A stretch of DNA of 20,926 nt from positions 1 to 20,926 of the forward strand of contig JAWUWD010000132.1 of assembly GCA_034112085.1 (NCBI GenBank). Reading direction: 5' to 3'. The notes beneath the pieces were generated by a model, which made no database searches, had not been told where the DNA came from, and saw only the letters and a program-made list of their open reading frames with translations. Numbering within the stretch: position 1 is the first letter of the stretch; the number at the start of each line of letters is the position of its first letter. Made by a program: the position numbers and the translations under genes. This document shows positions 1-7,417 of the stretch, piece by piece. The stretch is from JAWUWD01 sp034112085. Lineage in GTDB: Bacteria > Bacteroidota > Bacteroidia > Cytophagales > Cyclobacteriaceae.

Positions 1-477
1 ATGGTGGAGGATAAAGAGTTTAGACAAGATTTACTTTATCGCATTAATACTGTTGAAATGAAATTGCCTTCCTTACAGCAGCGATTAGATGATATTCCTT
101 TATTGGTCGAGCATTTTTCTATTATTTATAGGAAGAAATACCATAAGGAGAACTTGACGATAAAACCTGCTGTTCTGGAAAAACTAAAAACGCATTCTTG
201 GGCTGGAAATATCAGGGAATTACAGCATGCCACCGAAAGAGCCATTATCTTAAGTGAGGGTAATTCGATCGATTCGATTGATCAGTTTGTCAGCAGAACT
301 GTCAAAGCTGTTGATCATTCCGAACCAAGGACGATGGACGAGATGGAACGAGATTTCATATTGAGTTCATTAGACCAAAATCAAGGTAATGTGACCAAAA
401 CTGCGGAGGTACTTGGGCTTACACGTACTGCTATGTATAGACGAATGAAAAAGCATGGAATTTACAGTAGTAACTGA
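1..477 (+). CDS. Sigma-54-dependent transcriptional activator (NtrC family), C-terminal part; 5' end outside window
   Basis: The protein activates RNA polymerase carrying sigma-54 by ATP hydrolysis and binds enhancer DNA through its C-terminus. What is visible is the end of the AAA+ domain: FRQDLLYRINTVEMKLPSLQQR (residues 8-29) is the family's FReDLyYRLNv...LPpLReR segment, and WAGNIRELQHATERAI (about 67-82) is the sensor II WPGNvREL motif. A Fis-type helix-turn-helix follows at about 115-154 (NVTKTAEVLGLTRTAMYRRM). The first Met in the window is internal to the family alignment, so the real start, Walker motifs and any receiver domain lie upstream. The stop overlaps the next gene by 23 bases, suggesting translational coupling. 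The signal it answers to cannot be read from this part. Confidence 0.93.
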   Translation: MVEDKEFRQDLLYRINTVEMKLPSLQQRLDDIPLLVEHFSIIYRKKYHKENLTIKPAVLEKLKTHSWAGNIRELQHATERAIILSEGNSIDSIDQFVSRTVKAVDHSEPRTMDEMERDFILSSLDQNQGNVTKTAEVLGLTRTAMYRRMKKHGIYSSN

Positions 478-1228
478 TCAAATGGGTTTAGATGTGAGCT
501 GTCCATCGAGCCCTCAAAGAATTGTTTCATTGGTGCCTTCTCAAACAGAACTACTCTTCGATCTAGGATTGGCTGATCGAATAGTGGGTATTACGAAATT
601 TTGTATTCATCCGAAGGATAAAGCAAGTTCATTCACCAAGATTGGTGGAACGAAGAAATTCAATTTTGAGAAAATTGACAGTCTTAAGCCAGATCTGATC
701 ATAGGTAACAAGGAGGAAAACTATCAAGAGGGGATCGAACAACTCAAAGAGAAATGGCCAGTCTGGATGAGTGACATATTCACTCTTGAAGATAGTTTGG
801 AAATGATGAGATCGGTGGGAAAGTTGACTCAAACACAGGACCTTTCAAATCAATTGATAACAAAAGTTAAAAATGGATTTGATCAACTCCTTAAACCAGA
901 GAAACTCAAAAGTGCACTCTACTTCATTTGGCAAGATCCGCACATGGTGGCTGGGTCAGGTACGTTTATCAACGAAATGCTGTGCTATGCTGGATTTGAT
1001 AACTTGACGAAAGATACTCGATACCCAGAACTCACTGATGAGCAAATTCAAGCATGTAATCCCGAATACATTTTACTGTCCTCAGAACCTTATCCATTTA
1101 AGGATAAGCACATTGCTGCTTTCCAGAAGCTATGTCCAAGCGCTAAAGTAATGTTAGTTGATGGAGAGATGTTCTCTTGGTATGGGAGTAGATTGATACA
1201 TGCGTCAAATTATTTCAACACTTTATGA
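455..1228 (+). CDS. BtuF-like helical-backbone metal/cobalamin-binding protein, no signal peptide
   Basis: A 257-residue protein of the periplasmic-binding type III fold used for cobalamin, haem and siderophores. The N-terminus shows the family pattern: a short strand, then PQRIVSLVPSQTELLFDLGL (20-39), the VGITKFC segment (44-50) and the LKPDLIIGNKE segment (about 77-87). The C-terminal lobe carries the usual VAGSGTF...Y element. The start at 455 gives the normal family N-terminus, and the family alignment begins almost at once, so no Sec signal or lipobox is present. Export-type BtuF proteins have one, so this copy is probably cytoplasmic or uses other partners. No permease or ATPase gene is adjacent. 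It overlaps the sigma-54 activator by 23 bases. The ligand is unknown; cobalamin is only a family guess. Confidence 0.85.
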   Translation: MEFTVVTDQMGLDVSCPSSPQRIVSLVPSQTELLFDLGLADRIVGITKFCIHPKDKASSFTKIGGTKKFNFEKIDSLKPDLIIGNKEENYQEGIEQLKEKWPVWMSDIFTLEDSLEMMRSVGKLTQTQDLSNQLITKVKNGFDQLLKPEKLKSALYFIWQDPHMVAGSGTFINEMLCYAGFDNLTKDTRYPELTDEQIQACNPEYILLSSEPYPFKDKHIAAFQKLCPSAKVMLVDGEMFSWYGSRLIHASNYFNTL

Positions 1229-1297
1229 AGTAGTTTGCATCTTTTTCTGACTTATCAAGTCATCTGATTACGAATGTTGTCTCTAAAGAGTAAAACG

Positions 1298-1753
1298 ATG
1301 AAGCTCAAAATACCTCCCGTAATAGTGGTAGTAATCTGTGCGATATTAATGTGGGCACTAAGCAAATATATATTTTCTTCATTCACATTGCATTTTGAAG
1401 GTCAGAGGATTACTGCAATGATTCCATTTATCGTTTGTGTGATTCTTTTGCTTTTGGCGATTGGCTTTTTTAAAAAGCAAGGAACGACAGTAGATCCTTT
1501 TCACCCTGATAATGCAACTAGTTTAGTGAAGACAGGAATATATAGCGTAAGTCGAAATCCAATGTATTTGGCTATGTCCATTTTGTTACTAGGATTTGTC
1601 ATTAAGGTTGGCAATCCATTCAATGTTCTGGTTTTGGTATTTTTCGTATGGTATATGACCAAATATCAGATCCAACCAGAAGAAGAAACACTATCTGAAA
1701 TTTTCAAAGAAGAATATCATGAGTACTGTCGGAAGGTGAGGCGGTGGGTGTAG
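1298..1753 (+). CDS. PEMT/ICMT-type integral membrane methyltransferase family protein
   Basis: A small polytopic membrane protein of the phospholipid methyltransferase / isoprenylcysteine carboxyl methyltransferase superfamily, which uses S-adenosylmethionine. Hydrophobic segments lie near the N-terminus, at about residues 40-60 and at 95-120. The diagnostic cytosolic motif is present: LVKTGIYSVSRNPMYLA, followed by EEETL...EEYHEYCRKVRRWV, in which the paired glutamates and the Y..Y..V.R.. ending are typical. I prefer the ATG at 1298 (MKLKIPPV) because AAAGAG lies eight bases upstream; an in-frame ATG at 1274 would add eight residues. Bacterial members often have unknown substrates (lipids, thiols), so the substrate is left open. 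Confidence 0.85.
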   Translation: MKLKIPPVIVVVICAILMWALSKYIFSSFTLHFEGQRITAMIPFIVCVILLLLAIGFFKKQGTTVDPFHPDNATSLVKTGIYSVSRNPMYLAMSILLLGFVIKVGNPFNVLVLVFFVWYMTKYQIQPEEETLSEIFKEEYHEYCRKVRRWV

Positions 1754-1758
1754 CATAT

Positions 1759-1798
1759 AATAAACATAGAAGCTGTTATATTGACTTCTATGTTTATT
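1759..1798. terminator. Bidirectional hairpin terminator between convergent genes
   Basis: A perfect 14-base-pair inverted repeat (AATAAACATAGAAG at 1759-1772, its complement at 1785-1798) with a 12-base loop lies between the convergent methyltransferase and EthD-family genes. It is AT-rich and has no long T-tract, but position and symmetry fit a terminator serving both strands. Confidence 0.6.
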
Positions 1799-1815
1799 GC
1801 AGGTTGATTCTATGC

Positions 1816-2139
1816 TTAGATTAGCACTTCGCTAACTTGCATTTCAGGCTCAATATTAGTGAAGTTAGGTAAATCACCCATGATTTTTTCTGCATGTGGT
1901 CCAAATGCTTTTCCAAAGTCTTCTGCCGAATCAAAATACATATTTCCCATTCCGGCAAATGGTGCTGGTGAACCAGGGGCACCTCCGCCTAAACCTTTTT
2001 CAACAGTAGCACCTTTCAGTGAGTCGCCTAATAATTCTTTTACCATGGGAATATGCTTGCTAACATAATAGTCCATATCAAATGTTTTGCCTTCTCCATT
2101 TGGATATAGCACACTAACCTTGATCATTCCTTTTTTCAT
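1816..2139 (-). CDS. EthD family protein (dimeric alpha+beta barrel)
   Basis: A 107-residue protein matching the EthD family: MIKVSVLYPNGEGKTFDMDYY (from residue 5), then SKHIPMVKELLG, and a C-terminal half with MYFDSAEDFGKAFGPHAEKIMGDLPNFT. The DxxYYxxKHIPM stretch is the characteristic part. EthD was named from an ether-degradation gene cluster, but most chromosomal members have no proven role, so no reaction is assigned. The longer start at 2139 (MKKGMIK) is kept; the second Met at 2127 directly abuts a purine run and would leave no ribosome-binding spacing. The gene is preceded by a 222-base intergenic region, so it probably has its own promoter. Confidence 0.85.
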   Translation of the reverse strand: MKKGMIKVSVLYPNGEGKTFDMDYYVSKHIPMVKELLGDSLKGATVEKGLGGGAPGSPAPFAGMGNMYFDSAEDFGKAFGPHAEKIMGDLPNFTNIEPEMQVSEVLI

Positions 2140-2361
2140 AATTCTTAATTTAAGTCAATACATAAATATTATATAATAATACGCGTAATCATCCATTAAA
2201 TATATTTTAGTAGGAAGTATTGGATCAATTGGTTGTCTAATCTGTTGTTTCCCATACTCTCCCAATAATTAGGACAACTCTCATCTAGCAGTGAAGGGGT
2301 ATCACTTCTCTTGATACATCATTATCATCTAATGTATGCCCGAGTTCTTTTCAATGTCTCA

Positions 2362-2658
2362 CTAAAACTCTGCAATAGTCGTTAAGTTTTCACTTGAGAT
2401 AGTTCCTTCTTTATAACAGCCATACCAGTCAGAGGCATTCGGAATATTTACCATTTCTTTCTCGGCTTTTTTAGCGTCTTCTTTTGACTGCCAAGAGACA
2501 ATGTCTGTATAACTTCCTTCTCCACTCGTATGAATTTCCCATTTGATAAATCCATCTTGACTCTTCATCCAATCGTTCACGATTTGCTTAGCAATTTCAA
2601 GAAGTTGCTCTTTTGTTTTGCCTTCCGCCAATTCGTAGGTAATAATATCCTTATACAT
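2362..2658 (-). CDS. Small hypothetical protein, probable ABM-like dimeric alpha+beta barrel
   Basis: A 98-residue protein with strand-helix-strand composition. The N-terminus has a YKDIITYELAEGKTKEQLLEIA segment, followed by WMKSQDGFIKWEIHTSGEGSY, DIVSWQSKEDAKKAEKEM and a C-terminal IAEF strand. This order (strand, helix, 'GF..WE' strand, 'D...W.s.edA..A' helix) is what antibiotic-biosynthesis-monooxygenase-like and stress-responsive alpha+beta barrel proteins show. No catalytic residue can be named, and a monooxygenase function should not be assumed. It lies upstream of the EthD gene on the same strand, separated by 222 bases, so a joint transcript is uncertain. Confidence 0.7.
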   Translation of the reverse strand: MYKDIITYELAEGKTKEQLLEIAKQIVNDWMKSQDGFIKWEIHTSGEGSYTDIVSWQSKEDAKKAEKEMVNIPNASDWYGCYKEGTISSENLTTIAEF

Positions 2659-2728
2659 ATCTTGATAGTTTATTTATTCAATAGCATACAGCGTAAGTAT
2701 GACCGCGTATAACTCATTATTAATCTAT

Positions 2729-3673
2729 TTAATTCTCTCGATAGCGAAGTACAATCTTATGACTGTCAGTCGTTTTTCGATGATAGTACATGATTTTTTT
2801 ATCAACAGTAAGAGTTGGAGCTTCTATCAGATTAGCAATAGTCTCTGAAAACAAAACCATTGGATTTGAAAATGAGGCAGAGGAGGTTTCTCTGGTGGCC
2901 ACGCACATTTCAAAAGTAGTACTGACCGTGATGTCACCTTTCAAGTATCTGGTGTAATACAACTCCAAGTCATCACCACTGATAGAAGGCGCGTAATAAA
3001 TGTAATCTGGGTTGTTGATGTTTTGCAATATCTCGGCCGAATTTGAAATTGTATTGAAGGTTGTGGCATTGACTCTCTGAGCAATGCCTAATTCTGTCTC
3101 ACAAGGGCCTTGGCATTCACTGTCATCGAATCTGGCATTATTGAAATATAAAAACTCACCATCTAAACTGATACCGTGATCCATGACCAACCATCCTGGA
3201 ATGTTTTTATTGAAGTCTCCATTTACCCGGCCCGTATTGGTGACATTTCCATTATTAAACTCTCCATGAAACAGGTTATTTAATTCTAAAGGATAATCTC
3301 TCGTAGACGTCCAATAGAAATCCCCATTGATATTCATATCTGCTACCGCATCAAGATAAGGTGTAATTGTTTGATTAGTTCCATTGAGTTCTCCAACTAA
3401 AGTAAAGGTCTCAGCGTCTACCTTGGTCGCGTAATATAGCTTAGTAGTGATTCCATCATTAAGATTGTTGAAAAACAGATAATTACCATCAGGAGATATG
3501 AAAGGCTCCATCGCATCAAAAGTCAAACCTTCGATAGTCACATCTATTTCTACGCCAAAAGAGATGATTGATTGTTTTTCGAGATCATCATCCGATGAAC
3601 AGGAGAATATGAATAACATGATGAATGTAATTTGAACGATGCTTACTACTCTAGTCGATAACTCTATAATCAT
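2729..3673 (-). CDS. Predicted lipoprotein with PD40-like beta-propeller repeats
   Basis: A 314-residue envelope protein. The N-terminus has a hydrophobic segment ending in FIFSC-SSDDD, a lipobox-like site with Cys25 as the predicted lipidated residue and an acidic stretch behind it. The rest contains several motifs of the WD40-like PD40 type: FISPDGNYLFFNN (about 58-70), a 'DG.FLYFNNAR' repeat in the middle, and PSISGDDLELYYTR and LTVDKKIMYYHR nearer the end. A CxxxC pair (SECQGPCET) may form a disulphide. The protein probably sits in the outer membrane or periplasm. It lies 56 bases downstream of aroA on the same strand; readthrough from aroA is possible, but a metabolic link is not implied. 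Confidence 0.75.
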   Translation of the reverse strand: MIIELSTRVVSIVQITFIMLFIFSCSSDDDLEKQSIISFGVEIDVTIEGLTFDAMEPFISPDGNYLFFNNLNDGITTKLYYATKVDAETFTLVGELNGTNQTITPYLDAVADMNINGDFYWTSTRDYPLELNNLFHGEFNNGNVTNTGRVNGDFNKNIPGWLVMDHGISLDGEFLYFNNARFDDSECQGPCETELGIAQRVNATTFNTISNSAEILQNINNPDYIYYAPSISGDDLELYYTRYLKGDITVSTTFEMCVATRETSSASFSNPMVLFSETIANLIEAPTLTVDKKIMYYHRKTTDSHKIVLRYREN

Positions 3674-3729
3674 GCGAGATCAAATAAGATTGATAATTGA
3701 ATATACAAAGAAAAATGCACTGGAACCCA

Positions 3730-4968
3730 TTATGTTGTTTTGTGTACGGCCTTCTCAACATCTTTCCAAAAATCAGGGTAGCTCTTATTAACCACAGTAG
3801 CATCATCAAAATCCACATCCATTAGCAGGGATAGTGGTGCAAATGCCATAGCCATTCGATGGTCTTCATAAGTATGAATATCTACCTTGGTCGGTAATTC
3901 GGGAGAAGGGACAAGTATCCATTCATTTCCTTCCTCGTTCATAGACGCTCCTATTTTTGATAGCTCAGTTTGTAAGGCTAGTACGCGGTCAGTTTCTTTA
4001 ATCTTCAGGCTTTCTAATCCTGTAAAAATAGCATTGATACCTTTCGCGGCACAGACCACTGCCACCGTTTGTGTCAGATCAGGTGAATGCATGAAATCAT
4101 AATTGAAAGTGGTCTGATGATCTATTTTAGTCAGTACAGCTCCATCTTCTGTATAGGTAGTATTTACGCCTAATGACTTCATTATCTCTACGATTGATTG
4201 ATCTCCTTGCAGCGAAGCTTCTGTAAGTCCCTCCAGCACTACAGAGCTATCGTCTGAGAGTGCAACAAAGCTATACCAATAGCTCGCGCCCGACCAGTCT
4301 CCTTCTACTGTAAAGTCAACTGGTTGATAGGGCTGAGTATTAATTGAAATCACATTATTTATCCATTTATATGAGATTCCATATAGCTTCATGATATTCA
4401 AGGTCATCTCAATATATGGCTTACTTCCTACAGCGCCTTCCAGGGTCAAACTGAGCCCTTTTGGTAATATGGGTGCAATCATCAATAGCGCAGATATGTA
4501 TTGACTGCTCACATCGCCCTGTATGCTTAGTCGACTTGCTTTCTGATCGAACCCGTTGATCTGAATTGGTGGATAACCTTGTTTATCAAGATATTCAATC
4601 TCAGCTCCTAATTGACGTAATGCATCTACTAATACCCTAATAGGTCGCTGCTTCATTCGGTCAGTACCTGTCAAAATTTTTACTTGGTTAGTGGCTGTAA
4701 GATAAGCTAAGAGAAATCGCATAGTTGTTCCTGCATCGAGTACATCAAGCACTTCTTCATCGCTTTGTAGTAGCCGCTGCATAGTTACCGTATCTCTAGC
4801 GTTAGATAAATTCACTAGACTAGAGATTCCATCACTAAGTATGTCAATAATCAATACCCTGTTGCTAATACTTTTTGATGTAGGTAGTTTGATCTCACTC
4901 AGTAGTTTTAGCTGAGATTTTTCTAGGGTATATGGGGTTTCACTGGTATTCAAAGTGTTGTCGGTCAT
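3730..4968 (-). CDS. aroA: 3-phosphoshikimate 1-carboxyvinyltransferase (EPSP synthase)
   Basis: Sixth step of the shikimate pathway: shikimate-3-phosphate plus phosphoenolpyruvate gives EPSP. The 412 residues are close to the usual 420-440. Recognised motifs are LPTSKSISNR (28-37; Lys32 and Arg37 in the PEP/S3P site), LDAGTTMRFL (77-86, the family's NAGTamR loop), PIRVLVDALRQLGA (109-122), SSQYISALLM (154-163), SPDLTQT with Asp297, the KETDR motif (324-328), YEDHRMAMA (367-375) and SYPDFW (396-401). LPTSKS replaces the commoner LPGSKS and LDAGTT the commoner NAGTA; both lie in the substrate loop, but all charged catalytic residues seem present. It lies 245 bases beyond aroB on the same strand, with a small opposite-strand gene between, so it may have its own promoter. 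Confidence 0.96.
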   Translation of the reverse strand: MTDNTLNTSETPYTLEKSQLKLLSEIKLPTSKSISNRVLIIDILSDGISSLVNLSNARDTVTMQRLLQSDEEVLDVLDAGTTMRFLLAYLTATNQVKILTGTDRMKQRPIRVLVDALRQLGAEIEYLDKQGYPPIQINGFDQKASRLSIQGDVSSQYISALLMIAPILPKGLSLTLEGAVGSKPYIEMTLNIMKLYGISYKWINNVISINTQPYQPVDFTVEGDWSGASYWYSFVALSDDSSVVLEGLTEASLQGDQSIVEIMKSLGVNTTYTEDGAVLTKIDHQTTFNYDFMHSPDLTQTVAVVCAAKGINAIFTGLESLKIKETDRVLALQTELSKIGASMNEEGNEWILVPSPELPTKVDIHTYEDHRMAMAFAPLSLLMDVDFDDATVVNKSYPDFWKDVEKAVHKTT

Positions 4969-5039
4969 GAAGTTGAATAAATAGTAAAAATGGTACGATA
5001 TATGTAAACTAAATCAGTGAAATAAGCGTTTATAATCAT

Positions 5040-5225
5040 ATGAAGTTAAGTTTTAAAAATATCGCATTAGCATTGGGAATTGCCGCTGGAGCGGCCGTTA
5101 CAGCAGTCATCACCACTAAGAGTACCAACCTAATATCTGACAAGACCTCTTCGAAGAATAAAACTAGGTCTGTAGATGAAAAAAAGGTCGATGATACACA
5201 AGAGGATGACATATTATATATCTAG
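5040..5225 (+). CDS. Small membrane-anchored protein of unknown function
   Basis: A 61-residue ORF on the strand opposite to the aro genes. Residues 1-4 are polar and basic, 7-26 form a small-residue-rich hydrophobic helix (IALALGIAAGAAVTAVITT), and the rest is a highly charged tail rich in Lys, Ser and Asp that ends in an acidic cluster. It could be a single-pass inner-membrane protein or carry an uncleaved signal; no cleavage site is clear. It is divergent from aroA (71 bases apart) and its 3' end overlaps the 3' end of aroB by 12 bases. No strong ribosome-binding site is seen. I treat it as real because of the coherent membrane-anchor design and the otherwise empty gap, but no family is recognised. 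Confidence 0.6.
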   Translation: MKLSFKNIALALGIAAGAAVTAVITTKSTNLISDKTSSKNKTRSVDEKKVDDTQEDDILYI

Positions 5226-6251
5226 TGATTTGTAATGCCTTAGTGATTGCAAAATTTGTTCTTTAGAAATAACAGAATCGATTGAGGGATCACCTATAGA
5301 TTTGAGTAGAACTCCTCTTATTTCTCCTTTTTCATTCTTTTTGTCCTGAGTAGCTAGTTTAGCTATTGCCGAGAAATCATCTTCGTTGATTGAGATCTTT
5401 CCATATATTTCTAATATATAGATCTCAATACCTTTCTTCTGATCACAGCCGAAACCAATTTTTTCTGATAAATATAATTCGCAGATCATTCCGGCTGCGA
5501 CAGCTTCACCATGAAGTACATTGACATCACTTTTATCCAAGTGATAACTCTCAATGGCATGTCCTATTGTATGTCCAAAGTTGAGGGTCTTTCTGAGTCC
5601 TTGCTCTTTCCAATCTTGAGCAACTACATTGCTTTTGATTTCTACAGCCCGCTCGATCAACGATTTTAAATCTTCATTCTCAAAATCAAAACTGATGATT
5701 TTTGCCCAATCTTCAACGCCCGTGATCAGCGCATGCTTGATGACTTCTGCAAATCCAGATCTCAACTGTCTTTTGGGTAAAGTCCGAAGAAAGACTGGAT
5801 CAATCAAAACGGCCTTCGGAGATTGAAATAAGCCAATATGATTTTTGAATGGACCAAAGTCAATTCCTAGTTTACCACCTACACTAGCATCTACCATAGA
5901 AAGCAGTGTTGTTGGAATATTAACAAAGTCAATTCCACGTTTGTAAGTGGCTGCACAAAATCCTCCCATATCACCGATCACTCCACCACCGAGGTTGATT
6001 AGTAACGAATGCCGATCTAATCCAGCATCGGTCATTTCTTGCCAGATGTGTCCACAAGTAGTGAGGGTCTTATTGATCTCACCACTCTTGATTCGGATCA
6101 GCTCATAATCTTCCAAGTCAGTAATAAATGGCAGACAATGTTGTTCGGTGTTTTCATCAACCAAGATAGAGATACTACTATAGTCATTCTGTTTAAGAAA
6201 ACTAATGAGCGAATCAGAAATAGAATCAATGCTTACGGATTTATCCATCAT
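5214..6251 (-). CDS. aroB: 3-dehydroquinate synthase
   Basis: Second step of the shikimate pathway, turning DAHP into 3-dehydroquinate with NAD and a divalent metal. The 345 residues are normal for the family. Motifs are SGEINKTL (56-63), GGGVIGDMGGF (88-98, NAD-binding), IPTTLLSMVDASVGGK (112-127), RSGFAEVIKHA (164-174), LNFGHTIGHAIE (223-234) and LHGEAVAAGM (247-256). Glu169, His227 and His248 correspond to the metal ligands. Its start is six bases after the stop of the chorismate mutase fragment, so it belongs to the same transcript and should fall under the attenuator at 7361-7498. Confidence 0.96.
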   Translation of the reverse strand: MMDKSVSIDSISDSLISFLKQNDYSSISILVDENTEQHCLPFITDLEDYELIRIKSGEINKTLTTCGHIWQEMTDAGLDRHSLLINLGGGVIGDMGGFCAATYKRGIDFVNIPTTLLSMVDASVGGKLGIDFGPFKNHIGLFQSPKAVLIDPVFLRTLPKRQLRSGFAEVIKHALITGVEDWAKIISFDFENEDLKSLIERAVEIKSNVVAQDWKEQGLRKTLNFGHTIGHAIESYHLDKSDVNVLHGEAVAAGMICELYLSEKIGFGCDQKKGIEIYILEIYGKISINEDDFSAIAKLATQDKKNEKGEIRGVLLKSIGDPSIDSVISKEQILQSLRHYKSLDI

Positions 6252-6257
6252 ATAATA

Positions 6258-6722
6258 TTAAACCTTAGTGCTGTGCATACTTCCTTCTTGCAATTTAATA
6301 GACTCATCGTGAATATCCATTAATAGTTGGCGCATAAACGTCTCTCCAACACCGGATGCTTTGGCTTGTTGTAAACGTGAGTTGATCACATCATCCCAAC
6401 GGTCTCTCTGGAATACCGATAAGTTATGCTCCAACTTATACTCGCCTATGTCTCTAATAGCTTTGAAACGTTGTGATAGAATTTCAATTAACTGTTGATC
6501 AAGTAAATCAATGGTTTGTCGCTGCTGATCAAGTTCGGACTTGAGTTCTGGAGTTTCATCTAGTGAATGACGAATTTGCAAGGTGCCTAAAAGACTCTTG
6601 AGTGTTTTGGGTGTAATCTGTTGCTTGGCATCACTCCATGCATTGTCAGGGTCGTGGTGTGTCTCTATCATCAGTCCATCTAGTCCGAAGTTTAGTGCCG
6701 CTTGACTTACTTCACCCATCAT
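6258..6722 (-). CDS. C-terminal fragment of split DAHP synthase: last barrel strand plus AroQ chorismate mutase domain
   Basis: This 154-residue ORF begins with ATG directly after the TAA that ends the upstream ORF and is in the same frame. Residues 1-40 continue the DAHP synthase barrel: GLMIETHHDPDNAWSD contains Glu20 and Asp31, which align with Glu219 and Asp229 of the intact paralogue at 8084-9154 and with the metal-binding Glu and Asp of type I DAHP synthases. Residues 63-145 form an AroQ chorismate mutase helix set (RQTIDLLDQQLIEILSQR, then IGEYK, then FQRDRW, then IHDESIKLQ). The mutase domain looks complete and could work alone, converting chorismate to prephenate. Start by reinitiation at ATGATG is plausible. 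It could equally be the untranslated tail of a pseudogene. Confidence 0.8.
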   Translation of the reverse strand: MMGEVSQAALNFGLDGLMIETHHDPDNAWSDAKQQITPKTLKSLLGTLQIRHSLDETPELKSELDQQRQTIDLLDQQLIEILSQRFKAIRDIGEYKLEHNLSVFQRDRWDDVINSRLQQAKASGVGETFMRQLLMDIHDESIKLQEGSMHSTKV

Positions 6723-7340
6723 TTAGCGCTTTCCGCAAATATGACTCGGGTCTGAGATCACAGACAGCGTTGGAAATTCCCTTTTCAAAAGAACAGGCAT
6801 GCTCCATTCTGGATCATTTCTGAATCTTGAGGGTACATTACTTGAACAACCTCTGTGGATTCCAGCAATGCGAGTAATTCCAGCTTTCATCAATCTTTCG
6901 ATAGCACCTATCCAGAGTTGCAGATCAGGGTTCATTGGGTTTTTTACCATCACAGGAATATCAGTTCCTTCTAGAACATCACAGATCTCCTGGACCGAGA
7001 AAGGGTTGACAGTAGTTCTTGCTCCTAACCATAGAACATCTATCCCGGCTTTGAGGGCTGCTTCGGTATGCTTCGCATTGGCGACTTCTACCGTTACCGG
7101 GATGCCAAGTTTTTGTTTTGGAATTTCCAGCCATTTCAATGCCTCTTCTCCAACTCCTTCAAAAGCATTGGGTCTGGTTCTGGGTTTCCAAATTCCGGCT
7201 CTGAACATACCTACAGCACTACCTTCCAGTTCGTTAGTGATTTTTTCAATTTGCTCAGGCGATTCTGCACTACATGGTCCAGCTATCCAAAGGGGAGTTT
7301 TAAGCCCCAAACCCCAATCTTCTACTTTCTTGATTGCCAT
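6723..7340 (-). CDS. N-terminal fragment of split 3-deoxy-7-phosphoheptulonate (DAHP) synthase
   Basis: First step of the shikimate pathway (erythrose-4-phosphate plus PEP gives DAHP). The 205 residues cover most of the type Ib-like barrel: IAGPCSAES with metal Cys23 (19-27), KPRTRPNAFEG (52-62), LWLGARTTVNPFSVQE (103-118), VMVKNPMNPDL (130-140), AGIHRGCSS (159-167) and SDPSHICGKR with metal His200 (196-205). It ends at a TAA exactly where the intact paralogue continues NR-TMLFEV, so the last strand with the Glu and Asp ligands is missing from this chain. All motifs up to the stop are well kept, which argues for a recent break, a functional split or an error. It is preceded by a leader peptide and terminator. 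Confidence 0.85.
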   Translation of the reverse strand: MAIKKVEDWGLGLKTPLWIAGPCSAESPEQIEKITNELEGSAVGMFRAGIWKPRTRPNAFEGVGEEALKWLEIPKQKLGIPVTVEVANAKHTEAALKAGIDVLWLGARTTVNPFSVQEICDVLEGTDIPVMVKNPMNPDLQLWIGAIERLMKAGITRIAGIHRGCSSNVPSRFRNDPEWSMPVLLKREFPTLSVISDPSHICGKR

Positions 7341-7360
7341 AATTTTTTTAAATTTTGAGT

Positions 7361-7396
7361 AAAAAAAAGAGCCCTGACTTGTAAGTCAGGGCTCTT
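7361..7396 (-). terminator. Intrinsic terminator (attenuator) in the leader of the split DAHP synthase operon
   Basis: On the minus strand AAGAGCCCTGAC (7396-7385) pairs perfectly with GTCAGGGCTCTT (7378-7367) around a UUACAA loop; the inner two bases on each side could also pair. The stem is followed by an uninterrupted U8 tract (7368-7361, its first two bases also closing the stem). This is a textbook Rho-independent terminator and the strongest hairpin in the window. It ends 20 bases before the DAHP synthase ATG and begins 21 bases after the leader peptide stop, so it acts before the structural gene. It could also end transcripts from the upstream prephenate dehydratase gene. Confidence 0.9.
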
Positions 7397-7417
7397 AATG
7401 TTGGTTATAAATATCTT

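Noticed and set aside
2299..2317. Hairpin GTATCA-loop-TGATAC downstream of the 98-residue gene as a terminator
   Set aside because: The stem is only six base pairs, has a seven-base loop and no T-tract; too weak to call.
6799..7362. A 187-codon open frame on the plus strand opposite the DAHP synthase fragment
   Set aside because: It lies entirely antisense to a strongly conserved enzyme gene, has no recognisable domain, and its composition reflects the codons of the real gene.
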